The notes: generated by a model from the sequence alone, not told the origin. Counted from the first letter of the stretch, positions 24,591 to 33,921 are shown. The stretch: DNA of 64,000 bases from Hoeflea sp. IMCC20628 (GCF_001011155.1 NZ_CP011479.1:1568501-1632500); one strand, 5' to 3'. Numbers and translations: made by a program.

Positions 24591-25897
24591 TCGTCTCCAC
24601 CGGACTTGCCTGCGCCATCCTTGTTGGCGGATTTCTGTTGCTCGTGCTGATTCGCGTGCCGGTGGCTTTCGCGCTAGGCATCGCCATCATTCCGATCGTA
24701 TCGCTGGATCTGCGGCTGACGCCGTTCATCATCATGGACCGGATGTTCCAGTCCTACAATTCCTTCATCCTGCTTGCCGTGCCGTTCTTTCTTCTCGCCG
24801 CCAATCTGATGAACTCGGGAAAGATAACCGACAAGCTGATTGATCTGGCCCGTGTGCTCACAGGCTGGATGCCGGGCGGGCTGGGCCACGTCAATGTCGC
24901 GGTCTCGATGCTGTTTGCCGGAATTTCGGGATCGTCGACGGCGGATGCCGCCGGCTGCGGCAAGATCCTGATCCCGGCCATGGTCAAGGAGGGCTATGAC
25001 ACCCGCTTCGCCATTGCCATTACCGCCTGCTCTTCGGTGATGGGGGTGATCATCCCGCCCAGCATCCTGATGGTGGTCTGGGGCGGCGTCATGCAGGTGT
25101 CCGTCGGCGCGCTGTTCCTGGCTGGCGCCATTCCCGGCATCATGATCGGCCTGGCCTTGATGGGCACCGTCTATGGCTATGCCAAGGTCTATGATTATCC
25201 TACCGCCGGCCGGCCGACATTGTCGTCCTTCTGGGTGGCGCTGAAGGGCTCGATCCTCGCCCTGTTGACGCCGGTTCTGGTCATTGGCGGCATTGTCACC
25301 GGCGTTGTCACCCCGACAGAGAGCGCTATCATCGCCGCCGGCTACGCGCTGATCCTCGGCGTGTTCGTCTACAAGACCGTGTCGGTCCGCGATCTCGGTC
25401 ACATCTTCTATGACACCGGTCGCTTTGCCTCGATCTCGCTGTTTGCCATTGGCACGGCGTCGGCATTCGGCTGGATGCTGTCATTCTACAATGTGCCGCG
25501 TTTGATCGTCGACTTCATGACCAGCATGCAGTTCGGCAGTTTTGGCACCGCTCTGGTGATCGCCGGTTTGTTCCTGTTCTTCGGCCTGTTCATCGACGCC
25601 ATTCCAACCATCATCATTTTGGGCTCGGTGCTGTTGCCGGTGGCGACAGCCGCCGACATTCACCCGGTGGTCTTCGCCATCATTGGCATCGTCTCGCTGG
25701 CCTTCGGACTGGTCACGCCACCCTACGGGCTCTGTTTGCTGATATCGGCGGCCATCGGCGGCATGAATGTGGTCCAGGTGATGCGCGATGTGGTGATCAT
25801 CCTGATCCCGATGCTGCTGATCCTGATCCTGATCATCATCTTCCCGGAAATCGCCCTCTGGCTGCCTTCAACCCTGATGCCGAACTCCTTCCGGTAA
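24587..25897 (+). CDS. TRAP transporter large permease (DctM family)
   Basis: 436 residues with about 12 hydrophobic segments. DctM signatures include NSFILLAVPFFLLAANLMNS, GGLGHVNVAVSMLFAGISGS (then STADAAG) and SVMGVIIPPSILMVVWG. It carries the Na+-driven translocation pathway. ATGA overlap with the small permease. The operon ends here; a hairpin with T-run follows about 115 bases later. Confidence 0.93.
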   Translation: MIVSTGLACAILVGGFLLLVLIRVPVAFALGIAIIPIVSLDLRLTPFIIMDRMFQSYNSFILLAVPFFLLAANLMNSGKITDKLIDLARVLTGWMPGGLGHVNVAVSMLFAGISGSSTADAAGCGKILIPAMVKEGYDTRFAIAITACSSVMGVIIPPSILMVVWGGVMQVSVGALFLAGAIPGIMIGLALMGTVYGYAKVYDYPTAGRPTLSSFWVALKGSILALLTPVLVIGGIVTGVVTPTESAIIAAGYALILGVFVYKTVSVRDLGHIFYDTGRFASISLFAIGTASAFGWMLSFYNVPRLIVDFMTSMQFGSFGTALVIAGLFLFFGLFIDAIPTIIILGSVLLPVATAADIHPVVFAIIGIVSLAFGLVTPPYGLCLLISAAIGGMNVVQVMRDVVIILIPMLLILILIIIFPEIALWLPSTLMPNSFR

Positions 25898-26013
25898 GCG
25901 GGCTTGCTTCCAAACCAGAGCATTTGCAAGCAAGCCCAGTTGTAACAGTTTTTCTTGTTGGCTATATCGCAATATGTCGCCCCGAAAAACTGGTTATCCC
26001 CAGAATCCCGGTC

Positions 26014-26040
26014 CGGCCCGAAAGGCCCGGGCCGTTTTTT
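26014..26040 (+). terminator. Intrinsic terminator after the TRAP operon
   Basis: CGGCCCG, a seven-base loop, CGGGCCG, then TTTTTT. It is the only clear element in the 379-base gap between the TRAP large permease and the small HTH gene. Confidence 0.8.
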
Positions 26041-26276
26041 GTTTGCATGTCAGGGGGATAATCTGCCAGATTCCTGTTGTTGCCTTGAAAAGCTACGAGG
26101 CCCGGTAAGGTTGCTGCCTGACCGGACCTCAATGGCAAGGCCGACGCCCATCCCTGTCGGGTAGCGCCGGAATTGCGGAAAGTCGGACCTTCAAGCCCTC
26201 CCTTTGCAAGGTAAGCTTACTGGTCTCGGCGCACTCCTTCAACTAAAAAGACAGGGAGAAGGGCTGGTTATCCAAA

Positions 26277-26486
26277 ATGGAAATCAGGATCACTTTTGTG
26301 CCGAAAAGGCGATCGCCGAGAGTTTCGGCGGAAATGGCCGGGCGGATACGAGCGCTATACGGCTTGGGCTACACCCAGCACGACATAGCCGCACTACTTG
26401 GTGTCAATCAGGGCCGCGTGTCCGAGGTGGTGCGATTCAAAATACACCCCACGGTCCCGCCCAGCCAAGGCGATTTGTTCCTGTAA
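26277..26486 (+). CDS. Small HTH-domain protein
   Basis: 69 residues. The central GLGYTQHDIAALLGVNQGRV is a helix-turn-helix of the sigma-like or transposase-like class, preceded by a basic stretch (KRRSPRVSAEMAGRIRAL). It resembles small rhizobial proteins of unknown role. The ribosome site is not strong. A GC hairpin (CCCGGCCC/GGGCCGGG) follows directly. It could be a tiny regulator or a remnant of a larger gene; the HTH looks intact. Confidence 0.55.
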   Translation: MEIRITFVPKRRSPRVSAEMAGRIRALYGLGYTQHDIAALLGVNQGRVSEVVRFKIHPTVPPSQGDLFL

Positions 26487-26493
26487 TATGTTG

Positions 26494-26517
26494 CCCGGCC
26501 CGCTTCGGTGGGCCGGG
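26494..26517 (+). terminator. GC-rich hairpin after the small HTH gene
   Basis: CCCGGCCC and GGGCCGGG form a perfect 8-bp stem with an eight-base loop, seven bases after the stop. No T-run follows on the plus strand, so termination would be weak. Confidence 0.5.
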
Positions 26518-26576
26518 TCATTCTGCTGCGTCTAGTCTGGACCGAACTTAGCGCGCACGGCAGATTTTGATTTGTT

Positions 26577-27098
26577 CTACTGCTGACCTGGCACTGCAGT
26601 CGCTTGCGCCAGTGGATGAGCGATTCCGGATTTGGTTTCAAAATAGGACAGGAACGCTGCAAGAAGATGCGCCATCAGCAGCGTCATGCCGACATGTCCG
26701 ACAAAGGATGATTGCGTATAGGTGCCGAAATCCATCATGAAGCTGCGCCCGATAAAGGGTGCGAGCATACCCTGGGCAACAAACCAGAGAATCAAGCCCG
26801 AGATGGTTCCTGTCAGCCAGACCCGTGCGGGCATGACCAGCCGCGTTGCGTAAACGAACAACCCGAAGCCCAGTGACCCAATCAGAAAGTGGATGGGGAA
26901 TGCCAGGGTTTTGGACATCTGCACGCCAGTCAATTTGGCAGTCAGCGCAATAACCAGGTTAGATGGCTGCAACACCACATCAAACAAAATCGGCGATACC
27001 AGCCATGCGTATAGTTCGAAGGCAATTTCTCCGATCAGGCCGGCAAGGGCGATCGACAGGAGAATCTGTTTTCTGGAAAGGGTTTTCGAGGATGACAT
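26577..27098 (-). CDS. Four-span membrane protein, unknown
   Basis: 173 residues from MSSSKTLSRKQILLSIALAG; a start 22 residues earlier is possible but adds a polar leader. Four hydrophobic helices are visible, around residues 9-40, 50-80, 85-110 and 125-150. A GMLAPFIGRSFMMDFGTYTQ loop lies between the last two. The C-terminus is a short polar tail. No family recognised. It stands alone between a small HTH gene and a tRNA. Confidence 0.6.
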   Translation of the reverse strand: MSSSKTLSRKQILLSIALAGLIGEIAFELYAWLVSPILFDVVLQPSNLVIALTAKLTGVQMSKTLAFPIHFLIGSLGFGLFVYATRLVMPARVWLTGTISGLILWFVAQGMLAPFIGRSFMMDFGTYTQSSFVGHVGMTLLMAHLLAAFLSYFETKSGIAHPLAQATAVPGQQ

Positions 27099-27304
27099 TG
27101 CGTTCTTTCTTCGGGAGGAGGTTATTAAAACGCAGTCGCTACCAATCAGCCGGTGAGCACGCAATTAACGTTGGATCACAGCTGATCACATCGCGCGGAG
27201 CGGACAGCCGGAAAAGCACGGTTTGCGAGAGCCACGAAGATCGCGCAGGCGCCAGATCCGTAGGGCCGCCGACCGTGGGGCTCTATCTCAGTCACTGAAA
27301 TTAA

Positions 27305-27379
27305 TGGTGGGCGCGACAGGGATTGAACCTGTGACCCCTGCCGTGTGAAGGCAGTGCTCTCCCGCTGAGCTACGCGCCC
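27305..27379 (-). tRNA. tRNA-Val (anticodon CAC)
   Basis: A complete cloverleaf reads on the minus strand. The acceptor stem is GGGCGCG/CGCGCCC, the D-arm GCTCAGCGGGAGAGC, the anticodon arm CTGCC-TTCACAC-GGCAG with anticodon CAC, the T-arm ACAGG-TTCAATC-CCTGT, the discriminator A, and CCA is encoded. Its 75 bases are normal. It reads GUG codons. Confidence 0.97.
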
Positions 27380-27518
27380 GTTGTTGGTTCGCAGCGCGAA
27401 CCGAACGGATCCAGCGGCGGTATAAGCGGTGCGCCGGGCAGGCGTCAAGCGGCAGATTGGCGCTTGTGCACCATCAGCGCGGTTTGCGCGTGTCCGTACC
27501 CGCACAAACCATGCCGCC

Positions 27519-28208
27519 TCACGCCGCCTGGTCTGTCTTTGCGATCAATCTCTCCACCATCCCGGCGTCGAGTTCGTCAAAATGCGCGATCACGATGTCC
27601 GGGTTGAACTTCGTCACCGGCTTGTCGGAATAGCCGAAGGGAACGGCGATGGTTGGAACCTTGGCATTCTGCGCTGCCAGGATGTCGTTGACGCTGTCGC
27701 CGACCATTACGGCGTTGCCCGGGCTGCCGCCTGCCATCTCGATGGTACCCAGGATATGATCGCCATGCGGCTTGCGCACGGCAAACGTGTCGCCGCCGGT
27801 GATCGCGACAAAGCGCGATGTAAGCTCCAGTGCGTCGAGCAGCTTGCGGGCCAGCGCTTCGGTCTTGTTGGTGCAGACTGCAAGCCGCATGCCAGCGGCA
27901 TCCAGCCGGTCGAGCGCAGCAAGCAGGCCCGGATAGGGCAGCGACTTGCCCGGCATGTCGGCTGCATAGTTGATCAGGAACGCGTCGAAGGCAGCTTCAA
28001 GCTGCTCGGGCGAGGAGGGGTGTTTGTGCAGCGCCCAGGCCCGCTCGATCATCACCTTGGCGCCCTGACCGACCAGCCAGGTCATGTCGTCGAAGGTGAC
28101 AGGTTCAAGGCCGTTGAGCTCCATCACATGGTTGAGACTTGTCATCAGATCGGGCGCGGTGTGGATCAGCGTACCGTCGAGGTCAAAGATTACCAGGGGA
28201 GAGGTCAT
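27519..28208 (-). CDS. gph: HAD-family phosphoglycolate phosphatase
   Basis: 229 residues, HAD superfamily subclass IA. Motif I FDLDGTLIHTAPDL, motif II CTNKTEALA, and motif IV VGDSVNDILAAQNA are intact. Phosphoglycolate phosphatase (Gph) is the usual annotation at this length with this N-terminal cap; it clears 2-phosphoglycolate from DNA repair or photorespiration-like side reactions. It is divergent from rpiA with a 279-base gap. Another sugar phosphatase cannot be excluded. Confidence 0.82.
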   Translation of the reverse strand: MTSPLVIFDLDGTLIHTAPDLMTSLNHVMELNGLEPVTFDDMTWLVGQGAKVMIERAWALHKHPSSPEQLEAAFDAFLINYAADMPGKSLPYPGLLAALDRLDAAGMRLAVCTNKTEALARKLLDALELTSRFVAITGGDTFAVRKPHGDHILGTIEMAGGSPGNAVMVGDSVNDILAAQNAKVPTIAVPFGYSDKPVTKFNPDIVIAHFDELDAGMVERLIAKTDQAA

Positions 28209-28487
28209 GTGGGCTCCGGAAATGCGATTGCAGGCAGCGGGTGGCTTTCGGGTTCAGTAGCGCCTGATCTGCAAGCTGGCAATGTCTGATCCCCGGCTTC
28301 CGGGGCGCGGCATGGTGCTCATTGCAGGGGGATGGCTATGAACGGCAAGCCCGGTTTGGCGATGATCGGCAACCGGCCTCGAGCATTGCGGCTGACAACT
28401 CTCGGTCTCAACAGCCAACTCGGGCTTTGCCTTGTCTGGCTTCCATGCTAACAGGCGATCCAGTATCAACAACGATGGCAGACAGGC

Positions 28488-29186
28488 ATGGACGCCCGCC
28501 AACTCAAGATCGCCGCAGCGCAGGCAGCTCTCGAACATGTCGAGGACGGTATGCGGCTGGGCATAGGCACCGGTTCGACAGCGGATGAATTCGTCCGTCT
28601 GCTGGCCGAAAAGGTCGCCGATGGTTTCAAGGTTCAGGGTGTTCCGACATCTGAACGCACAGCAAGGCTGTGCGTCGAACTCGGCGTACCGCTGTTTTCG
28701 CTCGACGACCTGCCGGAACTCGACCTGACCATTGATGGCGCTGACGAGGTCGATCATTCGCTCGGCCTGATCAAGGGCGGTGGCGGCGCGCTGCTGCGCG
28801 AGAAGATTGTTGCTGCGGCCTCGTCGCGGATGATCGTCATTGCCGACGAGTCCAAGCTGGTCGAGACGCTGGGCCAGTTTCCGCTGCCAATCGAGATCGC
28901 GCCGTTCGGCATGACGGCGACGCTTCTGGTGATCGAACGGCTTGCGGCACGGCTTGGCCTGACCGGCGCCATCGTTCAGCGGCCTGAACGGGACGGGCCT
29001 TATCTCACCGACGGGGGACATTTCATCCTCGACGCATCTTTTGGCCGCATTCCGGACGCAGAAGCGCTGGCAAACGGGCTCGCCGCAATTCCCGGCGTGG
29101 TCGAACACGGATTGTTTCTTAATATGGCAAGTGCCGCCATCATCGCCTCGCAGAGCGGTGCGCGGACCTTGCTGGCAACGGGTTAA
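28488..29186 (+). CDS. rpiA: Ribose-5-phosphate isomerase A
   Basis: 232 residues. The loop [11 protein letters not shown], the catalytic region [20 protein letters not shown] and [13 protein letters not shown] match RpiA. It interconverts ribose-5-phosphate and ribulose-5-phosphate in the pentose phosphate pathway. The next gene begins 18 bases later and is likely cotranscribed. Confidence 0.95.
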   Translation: MDARQLKIAAAQAALEHVEDGMRLGIGTGSTADEFVRLLAEKVADGFKVQGVPTSERTARLCVELGVPLFSLDDLPELDLTIDGADEVDHSLGLIKGGGGALLREKIVAAASSRMIVIADESKLVETLGQFPLPIEIAPFGMTATLLVIERLAARLGLTGAIVQRPERDGPYLTDGGHFILDASFGRIPDAEALANGLAAIPGVVEHGLFLNMASAAIIASQSGARTLLATG

Positions 29187-29204
29187 ACAGGAGTGACACC
29201 GAAC

Positions 29205-29744
29205 ATGACTATCTTTACCGGTCTCAAGCGTTTCGGCGCGGGCATGATCGTCGCCTCGAGCCTCGCCGTTGCGAGCAACGCGGCTCTGGCGCAGGAACTG
29301 AGCGACGAGCATCTCGCCGCCGCCCGCGCTGCCATCACTGCGCTCAAGTCCACCGACCAGTTTGATGCTGTTATTCCGGGAACCGCCGAGCAGTTGAAGG
29401 TCAACCTGATCCGGGCCAATGGCGATCTCCAGGAAATCATCAGCGCGACGATCGACGAGGAAGCCCTCAAGATCGTGCCGCGCCGTTCCGACCTGGAAAA
29501 GGAAGCCGCGGCGATCTACGCCAAGTCTTTCACCAAGGAAGAACTGACGGCGATCGCCGATTTCTACAATTCGCCTGCAGGCAAGAAGTTGATTGACAAC
29601 GGACCGCTGGTGACGCGCGAACTGATCAAGTCCGCCGAAATCTGGTCCGCCGGGATCGCCCGCGATCTTGCTGAAAACACCAATTTGGCATTGCAGAAAA
29701 AAATCGGCGAGCGTCCGAAGGTGCAAGACGAAGCAAAACCGTAA
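29205..29744 (+). CDS. Exported DUF2059-family protein
   Basis: 179 residues from the second start (ATG), which gives a clean signal peptide (LKRFGAGMIVASSLAVASNA, then ALAQ) and proper spacing to GGAG. The C-terminal half carries the DUF2059 pattern KSFTKEELTAIADFYNSPAG, with KLIDNGP following. Function unknown; the family is often found between rpiA and gor in rhizobia. It ends with a terminator before gor. Confidence 0.82.
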   Translation: MTIFTGLKRFGAGMIVASSLAVASNAALAQELSDEHLAAARAAITALKSTDQFDAVIPGTAEQLKVNLIRANGDLQEIISATIDEEALKIVPRRSDLEKEAAAIYAKSFTKEELTAIADFYNSPAGKKLIDNGPLVTRELIKSAEIWSAGIARDLAENTNLALQKKIGERPKVQDEAKP

Positions 29745-29811
29745 CCGGCCCCATCTGGCGCCCGCTGCGTGACAATCGCCATCACTTTGCCGTGTGGCGC
29801 GATCTTTTGAG

Positions 29812-29850
29812 AGCCCGGGACCGGTGTTTGACCGGTTCCGGGCTTTTATT
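29812..29850 (+). terminator. Intrinsic terminator between the DUF2059 gene and gor
   Basis: AGCCCGGGACCGGT and ACCGGTTCCGGGCT form a 14-bp stem with one mismatch around a five-base loop, followed by TTTATTTT. Confidence 0.88.
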
Positions 29851-29943
29851 TTGCGCCCGTATGGCTAAAACACTGGCGATCAGCGGGCAACTCCATGCGC
29901 AGTTGCATCGTGCCGCCCAAACAGTCTTAAAAGGAAATCCGCC

Positions 29944-31332
29944 ATGACCGAATTTGATTACGACCTGTTTGTCATTGGCGGCGGCTCCGGCGGGGTTCGC
30001 GCGGCGCGGCTTGCAGCAGGTCTGGGCAAGCGTGTGGCGATTGCCGAGGAATTCCGTTTCGGCGGCACCTGCGTCATTCGCGGCTGTGTGCCGAAGAAAC
30101 TGTTTGTCTATGCCTCGCAGTTTTCCGAGCATTTCGAAGATGCGCGCGGCTTTGGCTGGAGCGTCGGCGAGACTTCGTTCGACTGGCCAACCCTGATTGC
30201 CAACAAGGACCGGGAGATTGACCGGCTCGAAGCGCTCTACCAGCGCGGGCTGGAAAACGCCGGCGCCGAGATCATCGCCTCGCGCGCAGAGCTCACCGGT
30301 CCCCATACTGTGCTGATCAAGGCCACCGGTGTGACGGTGACGGCGAAACATATCCTCGTGGCTGTCGGTGGCCGCCCCAATCCGCATGCGTCGCTGCCCG
30401 GTCATGAGCTGTGCATCAGCTCCAACGAAGCCTTCCATCTCGATGCCCTGCCCAAGGCGATCATCATCGCCGGCGGCGGCTATATCGCTGTTGAATTCGC
30501 CAATATTTTCCACGGGCTGGGCGTCGACACCACGCTGATCTATCGCGGCAAGGAAATCATGTCCCGGTTCGACATGGACATGCGCCGCGGGCTGCATGCG
30601 GCGATGGAGGAAAAGGGCATTCGCATCCTCTGCCACGAGGTGTTCGAGAAGATCGAGCGTGGCCCGGATGGCCGTCTGCTGGCGCATACGTCAGCCGGCA
30701 AGGCGCTTGTGGCCGACCAGGTGATGCTGGCGCTCGGCCGCGATCCCAACACCGAAGGCCTCGGCCTCGACAAGGCGGGCGTCGAAACCGGCCACAAGGG
30801 CGAGATCCTGATCGACGACTATTCGCGCACCAATGTCGAAAGCATCTATGCTGTCGGCGACGTCACCGACCGGGTGCAGCTCACACCGGTGGCGATTCAC
30901 GAAGCCATGTGCCTGATCGACACGCTCTACCATGACCGTCCGACTTCGCCGGATCATGATCTGATCGCCACGGCGGTGTTCTCGCAGCCCGAGATCGGCA
31001 CCATCGGCCTGTCGGAAGACGAGGCCTCCAAAAAATACGACGAGCTGGAAATCTACCGCGCCGAATTCCGGCCGATGAAGGCGACGCTGTCGGGCCGGTC
31101 GGAAAAGACCATCATGAAGATCGTCGTCAATGCAGCTGACCGCAAGGTGATCGGCGTCCATATCCTCGGCCACGAGGCTGGCGAGATGGCGCAGATCCTC
31201 GGCATCGCGCTGAAAGCCGGCTGCACCAAGGATGATTTCGACCGGACCATGGCCGTGCACCCCACCGCCTCGGAAGAGCTGGTGACCATGTACACGCCAA
31301 GCTACCGGGTAAAGGGCGGCGAGCGGGTCTGA
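29944..31332 (+). CDS. gor: Glutathione-disulfide reductase
   Basis: 462 residues. FAD-binding VIGGGSGGVRAARLA, redox Cys pair in GGTCVIRGCVPKKL (C43 and C48), NADPH-binding AGGGYIAVEFANIFHGLGVD, and the C-terminal catalytic His in MAVHPTASEEL. CVIRGC is the form seen in glutathione reductases of rhizobia and plants. It keeps glutathione reduced with NADPH. AAAGGAAA precedes the ATG. Confidence 0.93.
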   Translation: MTEFDYDLFVIGGGSGGVRAARLAAGLGKRVAIAEEFRFGGTCVIRGCVPKKLFVYASQFSEHFEDARGFGWSVGETSFDWPTLIANKDREIDRLEALYQRGLENAGAEIIASRAELTGPHTVLIKATGVTVTAKHILVAVGGRPNPHASLPGHELCISSNEAFHLDALPKAIIIAGGGYIAVEFANIFHGLGVDTTLIYRGKEIMSRFDMDMRRGLHAAMEEKGIRILCHEVFEKIERGPDGRLLAHTSAGKALVADQVMLALGRDPNTEGLGLDKAGVETGHKGEILIDDYSRTNVESIYAVGDVTDRVQLTPVAIHEAMCLIDTLYHDRPTSPDHDLIATAVFSQPEIGTIGLSEDEASKKYDELEIYRAEFRPMKATLSGRSEKTIMKIVVNAADRKVIGVHILGHEAGEMAQILGIALKAGCTKDDFDRTMAVHPTASEELVTMYTPSYRVKGGERV

Positions 31333-31354
31333 GCCGTTCTCCGGGGAGACGCGA

Positions 31355-32116
31355 TTGGACCGCCAGGCCTTCTTCCATCATCTGACCGTCACTGATCCGC
31401 GTCTGTTTGCAGACGGCATGAGCGCGGCGCAGCGGGCAGGGCTGGAGACAAAACTCGATGTCTGGGCCAAATGGTATGCCGCTGAGTATCCGCTGACCTT
31501 CCTGTCAGCCGCACTCGGCCAGATCTTTCGCGAGACCGGCGGGCGGATGGAGCCGGTGCTGGAAGCCTTTGCGCCGGACCGGAAAACCTCCGCCGAGCGG
31601 CTGCAAAAGGCCTATGACGCGGGCCGGCTGAAATGGGTAAAGACACCCTATTGGCTGCCCGACGAGACCGGGCGGCATCCGGTCGGCGGCGGCGACATCC
31701 AGCTCACCCACCGTCGCAACTATGTGAATGCCGAGGAAAAGCTCAAGGCCCGGTTCGACGTCAGCATCGGCCTGGCCCAGAATTACGACCTGATCCTCGA
31801 TCCGGTCATCTCCGCCCATGTGGCCTTTGCCGGCATGATCGATGGCTGGTTCCGGCCCTGTAAACTCGAAGATTTCTGCACAGCCGAAGGGCTTGATTAC
31901 GCAGCCGCCCGCGACATCGTCAATGGCGACGCCGGCCTGATTGGTGAAGAGATCGCCCGCAATTGCCAGATTTTTGAGGCAGCACTGAAGGCCGCCGGAG
32001 CAGATCGCGATTTCGGGCCGCCCGAGAGTGCTGCGCTTTGGCCATCGCCGCCATCTGTGTCTTGGTTGTCTCGGTTAATAGTGTTTTTTCAATCGCTTGC
32101 AGGCAAGGGCGGGTAA
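31355..32116 (+). CDS. GH19-like glycoside hydrolase (chitinase/endolysin type)
   Basis: 253 residues from a TTG start six bases after GGGGAG; the next ATG (MSAAQRAG) would cut the N-terminal helix. LSAALGQIFRETGGRMEPV carries the presumed general acid Glu and GGGDIQLTHRRNYVNAE is the GH19 sugar-cleft motif. Bacterial members of this size are usually phage-type endolysins or peptidoglycan hydrolases. There is no signal peptide, and no other phage genes lie nearby. The C-terminus ends in a hydrophobic segment (LSRLIVFFQSLAG) that might anchor it. Confidence 0.7.
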   Translation: MDRQAFFHHLTVTDPRLFADGMSAAQRAGLETKLDVWAKWYAAEYPLTFLSAALGQIFRETGGRMEPVLEAFAPDRKTSAERLQKAYDAGRLKWVKTPYWLPDETGRHPVGGGDIQLTHRRNYVNAEEKLKARFDVSIGLAQNYDLILDPVISAHVAFAGMIDGWFRPCKLEDFCTAEGLDYAAARDIVNGDAGLIGEEIARNCQIFEAALKAAGADRDFGPPESAALWPSPPSVSWLSRLIVFFQSLAGKGG

Positions 32117-32119
32117 GTT

Positions 32120-32145
32120 GATTCAGCGCCTTGAAGCGCTGAATC
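32120..32145. terminator. Bidirectional hairpin between convergent genes
   Basis: GATTCAGCGC, six-base loop, GCGCTGAATC, a perfect 10-bp stem directly after the GH19-like gene and 19 bases past the end of the convergent hydrolase gene. No long T-run. Confidence 0.55.
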
Positions 32146-32163
32146 ATGTGTCTGGCCCGCGCT

Positions 32164-33132
32164 TCACTTGGTGTCGACACGGCCGTGGGAGCCGGCATGC
32201 TGCCTGAGCGCCTTGCAGGCTTCTGGCCAGGCCGGGTCTCGGGTGTAGAGCGCGGAGCGCAGGTAGGCCCAAGTCATGCGCTGGGTCAGGGCCAGACGAT
32301 CGGGGTCCTCGTCGTCGGTCTCTCTGGCATCAACCCCCGAAACCCCGCCCATGCCATGCTTGCCGCCCAACAGCGTCAGCAGCGCATTGCTGCCCGGAGC
32401 GAATTTGTAGGGGTCGGTATGCCAGTCTGCGCCACGCGTGGTCAAATTCGGGTTCACATCGGCGTCGCCGGCAACCACCAGTGTCGGGGTGGTCATGTGG
32501 CTGAAGTCTGGATTGAGTGCAGTGTAATTCTCGCGGGCAAAATTGCTGAGACTGTCGCCACCCTTGCCGGGGGCTGCCAGCAGCACGCCGGCCCTGATGC
32601 GTGGCTCGATCAGGTTGACGTCTCTGGCCGTGGCATCCTTCGCATCGGTCAGCCGGGCACCGAGCAACATGCCCACGGTCTGTCCGCCCATGGAATGTCC
32701 GACAGCGGCAATGCGGTGATGGTCGAGCCGTCCGGCAATGGCCGGAACCAGGGTTTCGATCTCGTCAAGCCGGTCGATAATCAGCTTCATGTCCTCGACG
32801 CGCGAGCGCCAGAACAACGGGCCTCCTGGAGCATCGGATGCAAGGCCCGCGACTTTGGAATTGAGATGGGTCGGCTGGATGACGACAAAGCCGTGGGCGG
32901 CGTAGAAATTGGCCAGCGGGCCATAGCCGTCGCTGGATGAAATATAGAGCGAGGGACCATGGCCGTGCGACAGCAGGATGATTGGCAAGTCATCTCCAGC
33001 CACCGGCGTAGTGATCCGCATCTGGAGTGGCAGGCCGCGGTCCGGGGCGGGGAGGGTGACCGGGCTGATCGAGAGGGTCTGGCAGGCTTCGTTGACCGGT
33101 ATGCGAGCGGCATCGGTGATTAGGTTGTTCAT
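32164..33132 (-). CDS. Alpha/beta hydrolase (chlorophyllase/dienelactone hydrolase-like)
   Basis: 322 residues. The strand-turn ILLSHGHGPSLYISSSDGYG forms the oxyanion region; the nucleophile elbow is AVGHSMGGQTVGML; a distal Asp lies in VVAGDADVNP and the His near LLGGKHGMGG. No signal peptide. It is divergent from a TetR gene with three operator-like sites between them, so its expression is probably induced by the compound the TetR protein senses. Esterase or lipase-type activity is expected. Confidence 0.75.
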   Translation of the reverse strand: MNNLITDAARIPVNEACQTLSISPVTLPAPDRGLPLQMRITTPVAGDDLPIILLSHGHGPSLYISSSDGYGPLANFYAAHGFVVIQPTHLNSKVAGLASDAPGGPLFWRSRVEDMKLIIDRLDEIETLVPAIAGRLDHHRIAAVGHSMGGQTVGMLLGARLTDAKDATARDVNLIEPRIRAGVLLAAPGKGGDSLSNFARENYTALNPDFSHMTTPTLVVAGDADVNPNLTTRGADWHTDPYKFAPGSNALLTLLGGKHGMGGVSGVDARETDDEDPDRLALTQRMTWAYLRSALYTRDPAWPEACKALRQHAGSHGRVDTK

Positions 33133-33187
33133 GGAGATCTGGTCCTGTTTGTGGTGGCTAAACCGAAGCCGGTTGCTTATAAGATGG

Positions 33188-33263
33188 AAACGGAACGGTG
33201 GTCCGTCTATAAACGGATCACTGTTCCGTTTACTATTTCGATATACGGAACATTGCTCCGGAT
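33188..33263. promoter_or_regulatory. Three TetR operator copies
   Basis: Three dyads share the design ACGGA-N7-TCCG: AAACGGA-N7-TCCGTCT (33188-33208), AAACGGA-N7-TCCGTTT (33211-33231, perfect) and ATACGGA-N7-TCCGGAT (33243-33263). Centres are 23 and 32 bases apart, between the divergent hydrolase and TetR genes. Size and symmetry fit TetR dimers. Confidence 0.75.
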
Positions 33264-33312
33264 ATCAAGGGGTAGGAATAGTCGCGGGGTCTGGTCGATC
33301 AAGGAGACGTGG

Positions 33313-33921
33313 GTGACTGACGTATCGAAAGCCGGGCAGGGCGGGGACATATCTCCCAAACGGCGCATCCGTGCCGACGCCCAGCGCAACGAGGACGCGG
33401 TGCTCGAAGCAGCAAAGCAGGTCTTCGCCACCTCAGGCGTCGATGCCCCGGTAAGGGACATCGCAGCCAGGGCCGGCGTTGGCGTCGGCACGCTCTATCG
33501 CCGCTTTCCCAATCGCTCCGATCTTGTCGCAGCCGTGTTTCGCCGCGAGGTCGATGCCTGTGCTGCCGAGGCCGCAACGCTCGCTGCTGCGCACCCGCCC
33601 GGCGAGGCGCTGTGGCGCTGGCTCAAGCGCTACACCGCCTTCATCGCCACCAAGAAGGGGCTCGCCGCGGCGTTGCACTCAGGCGATCAGGCTTTCGACA
33701 CGCTGCCGACCTATTTTCAGGCCCGGTTTGAACCAGCACTTGGGCGACTACTCGATGCCGCAGCCATGGCCGGAGAGATCCGCGACGGCGTAGCCCCCTA
33801 TGATCTGCTGCGTGCGGTCGCCAATTTGTCGGTCAGCAACAACGAGGACGGGCATGCCGACCGGATGCTGGATCTGATGATTGACGGGTTGTGCTATGGC
33901 GCGAAGGCCGCGAAGAAATAG
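33313..33921 (+). CDS. TetR-family regulator
   Basis: 202 residues from a GTG six bases after GGAG; the frame is open further upstream through the operator region, which cannot be protein. HTH: VRDIAARAGVGVGTLYRRFP preceded by AKQVFATSGVDAP. The C-terminal ligand domain is helical and ends LMIDGLCYGAKAAKK. It is probably an autorepressor that also controls the divergent hydrolase through the three shared dyads. A diverged copy of its last 40 codons sits about 1 kb downstream. Confidence 0.87.
   Translation: MTDVSKAGQGGDISPKRRIRADAQRNEDAVLEAAKQVFATSGVDAPVRDIAARAGVGVGTLYRRFPNRSDLVAAVFRREVDACAAEAATLAAAHPPGEALWRWLKRYTAFIATKKGLAAALHSGDQAFDTLPTYFQARFEPALGRLLDAAAMAGEIRDGVAPYDLLRAVANLSVSNNEDGHADRMLDLMIDGLCYGAKAAKK

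Noticed and set aside
31355-32116. Prophage remnant around the GH19-like gene
   Set aside because: Neighbours are gor and an alpha/beta hydrolase; no integrase, attachment repeat or structural phage gene seen. The nearest tRNA is 4 kb away with no duplicated 3' end noticed.
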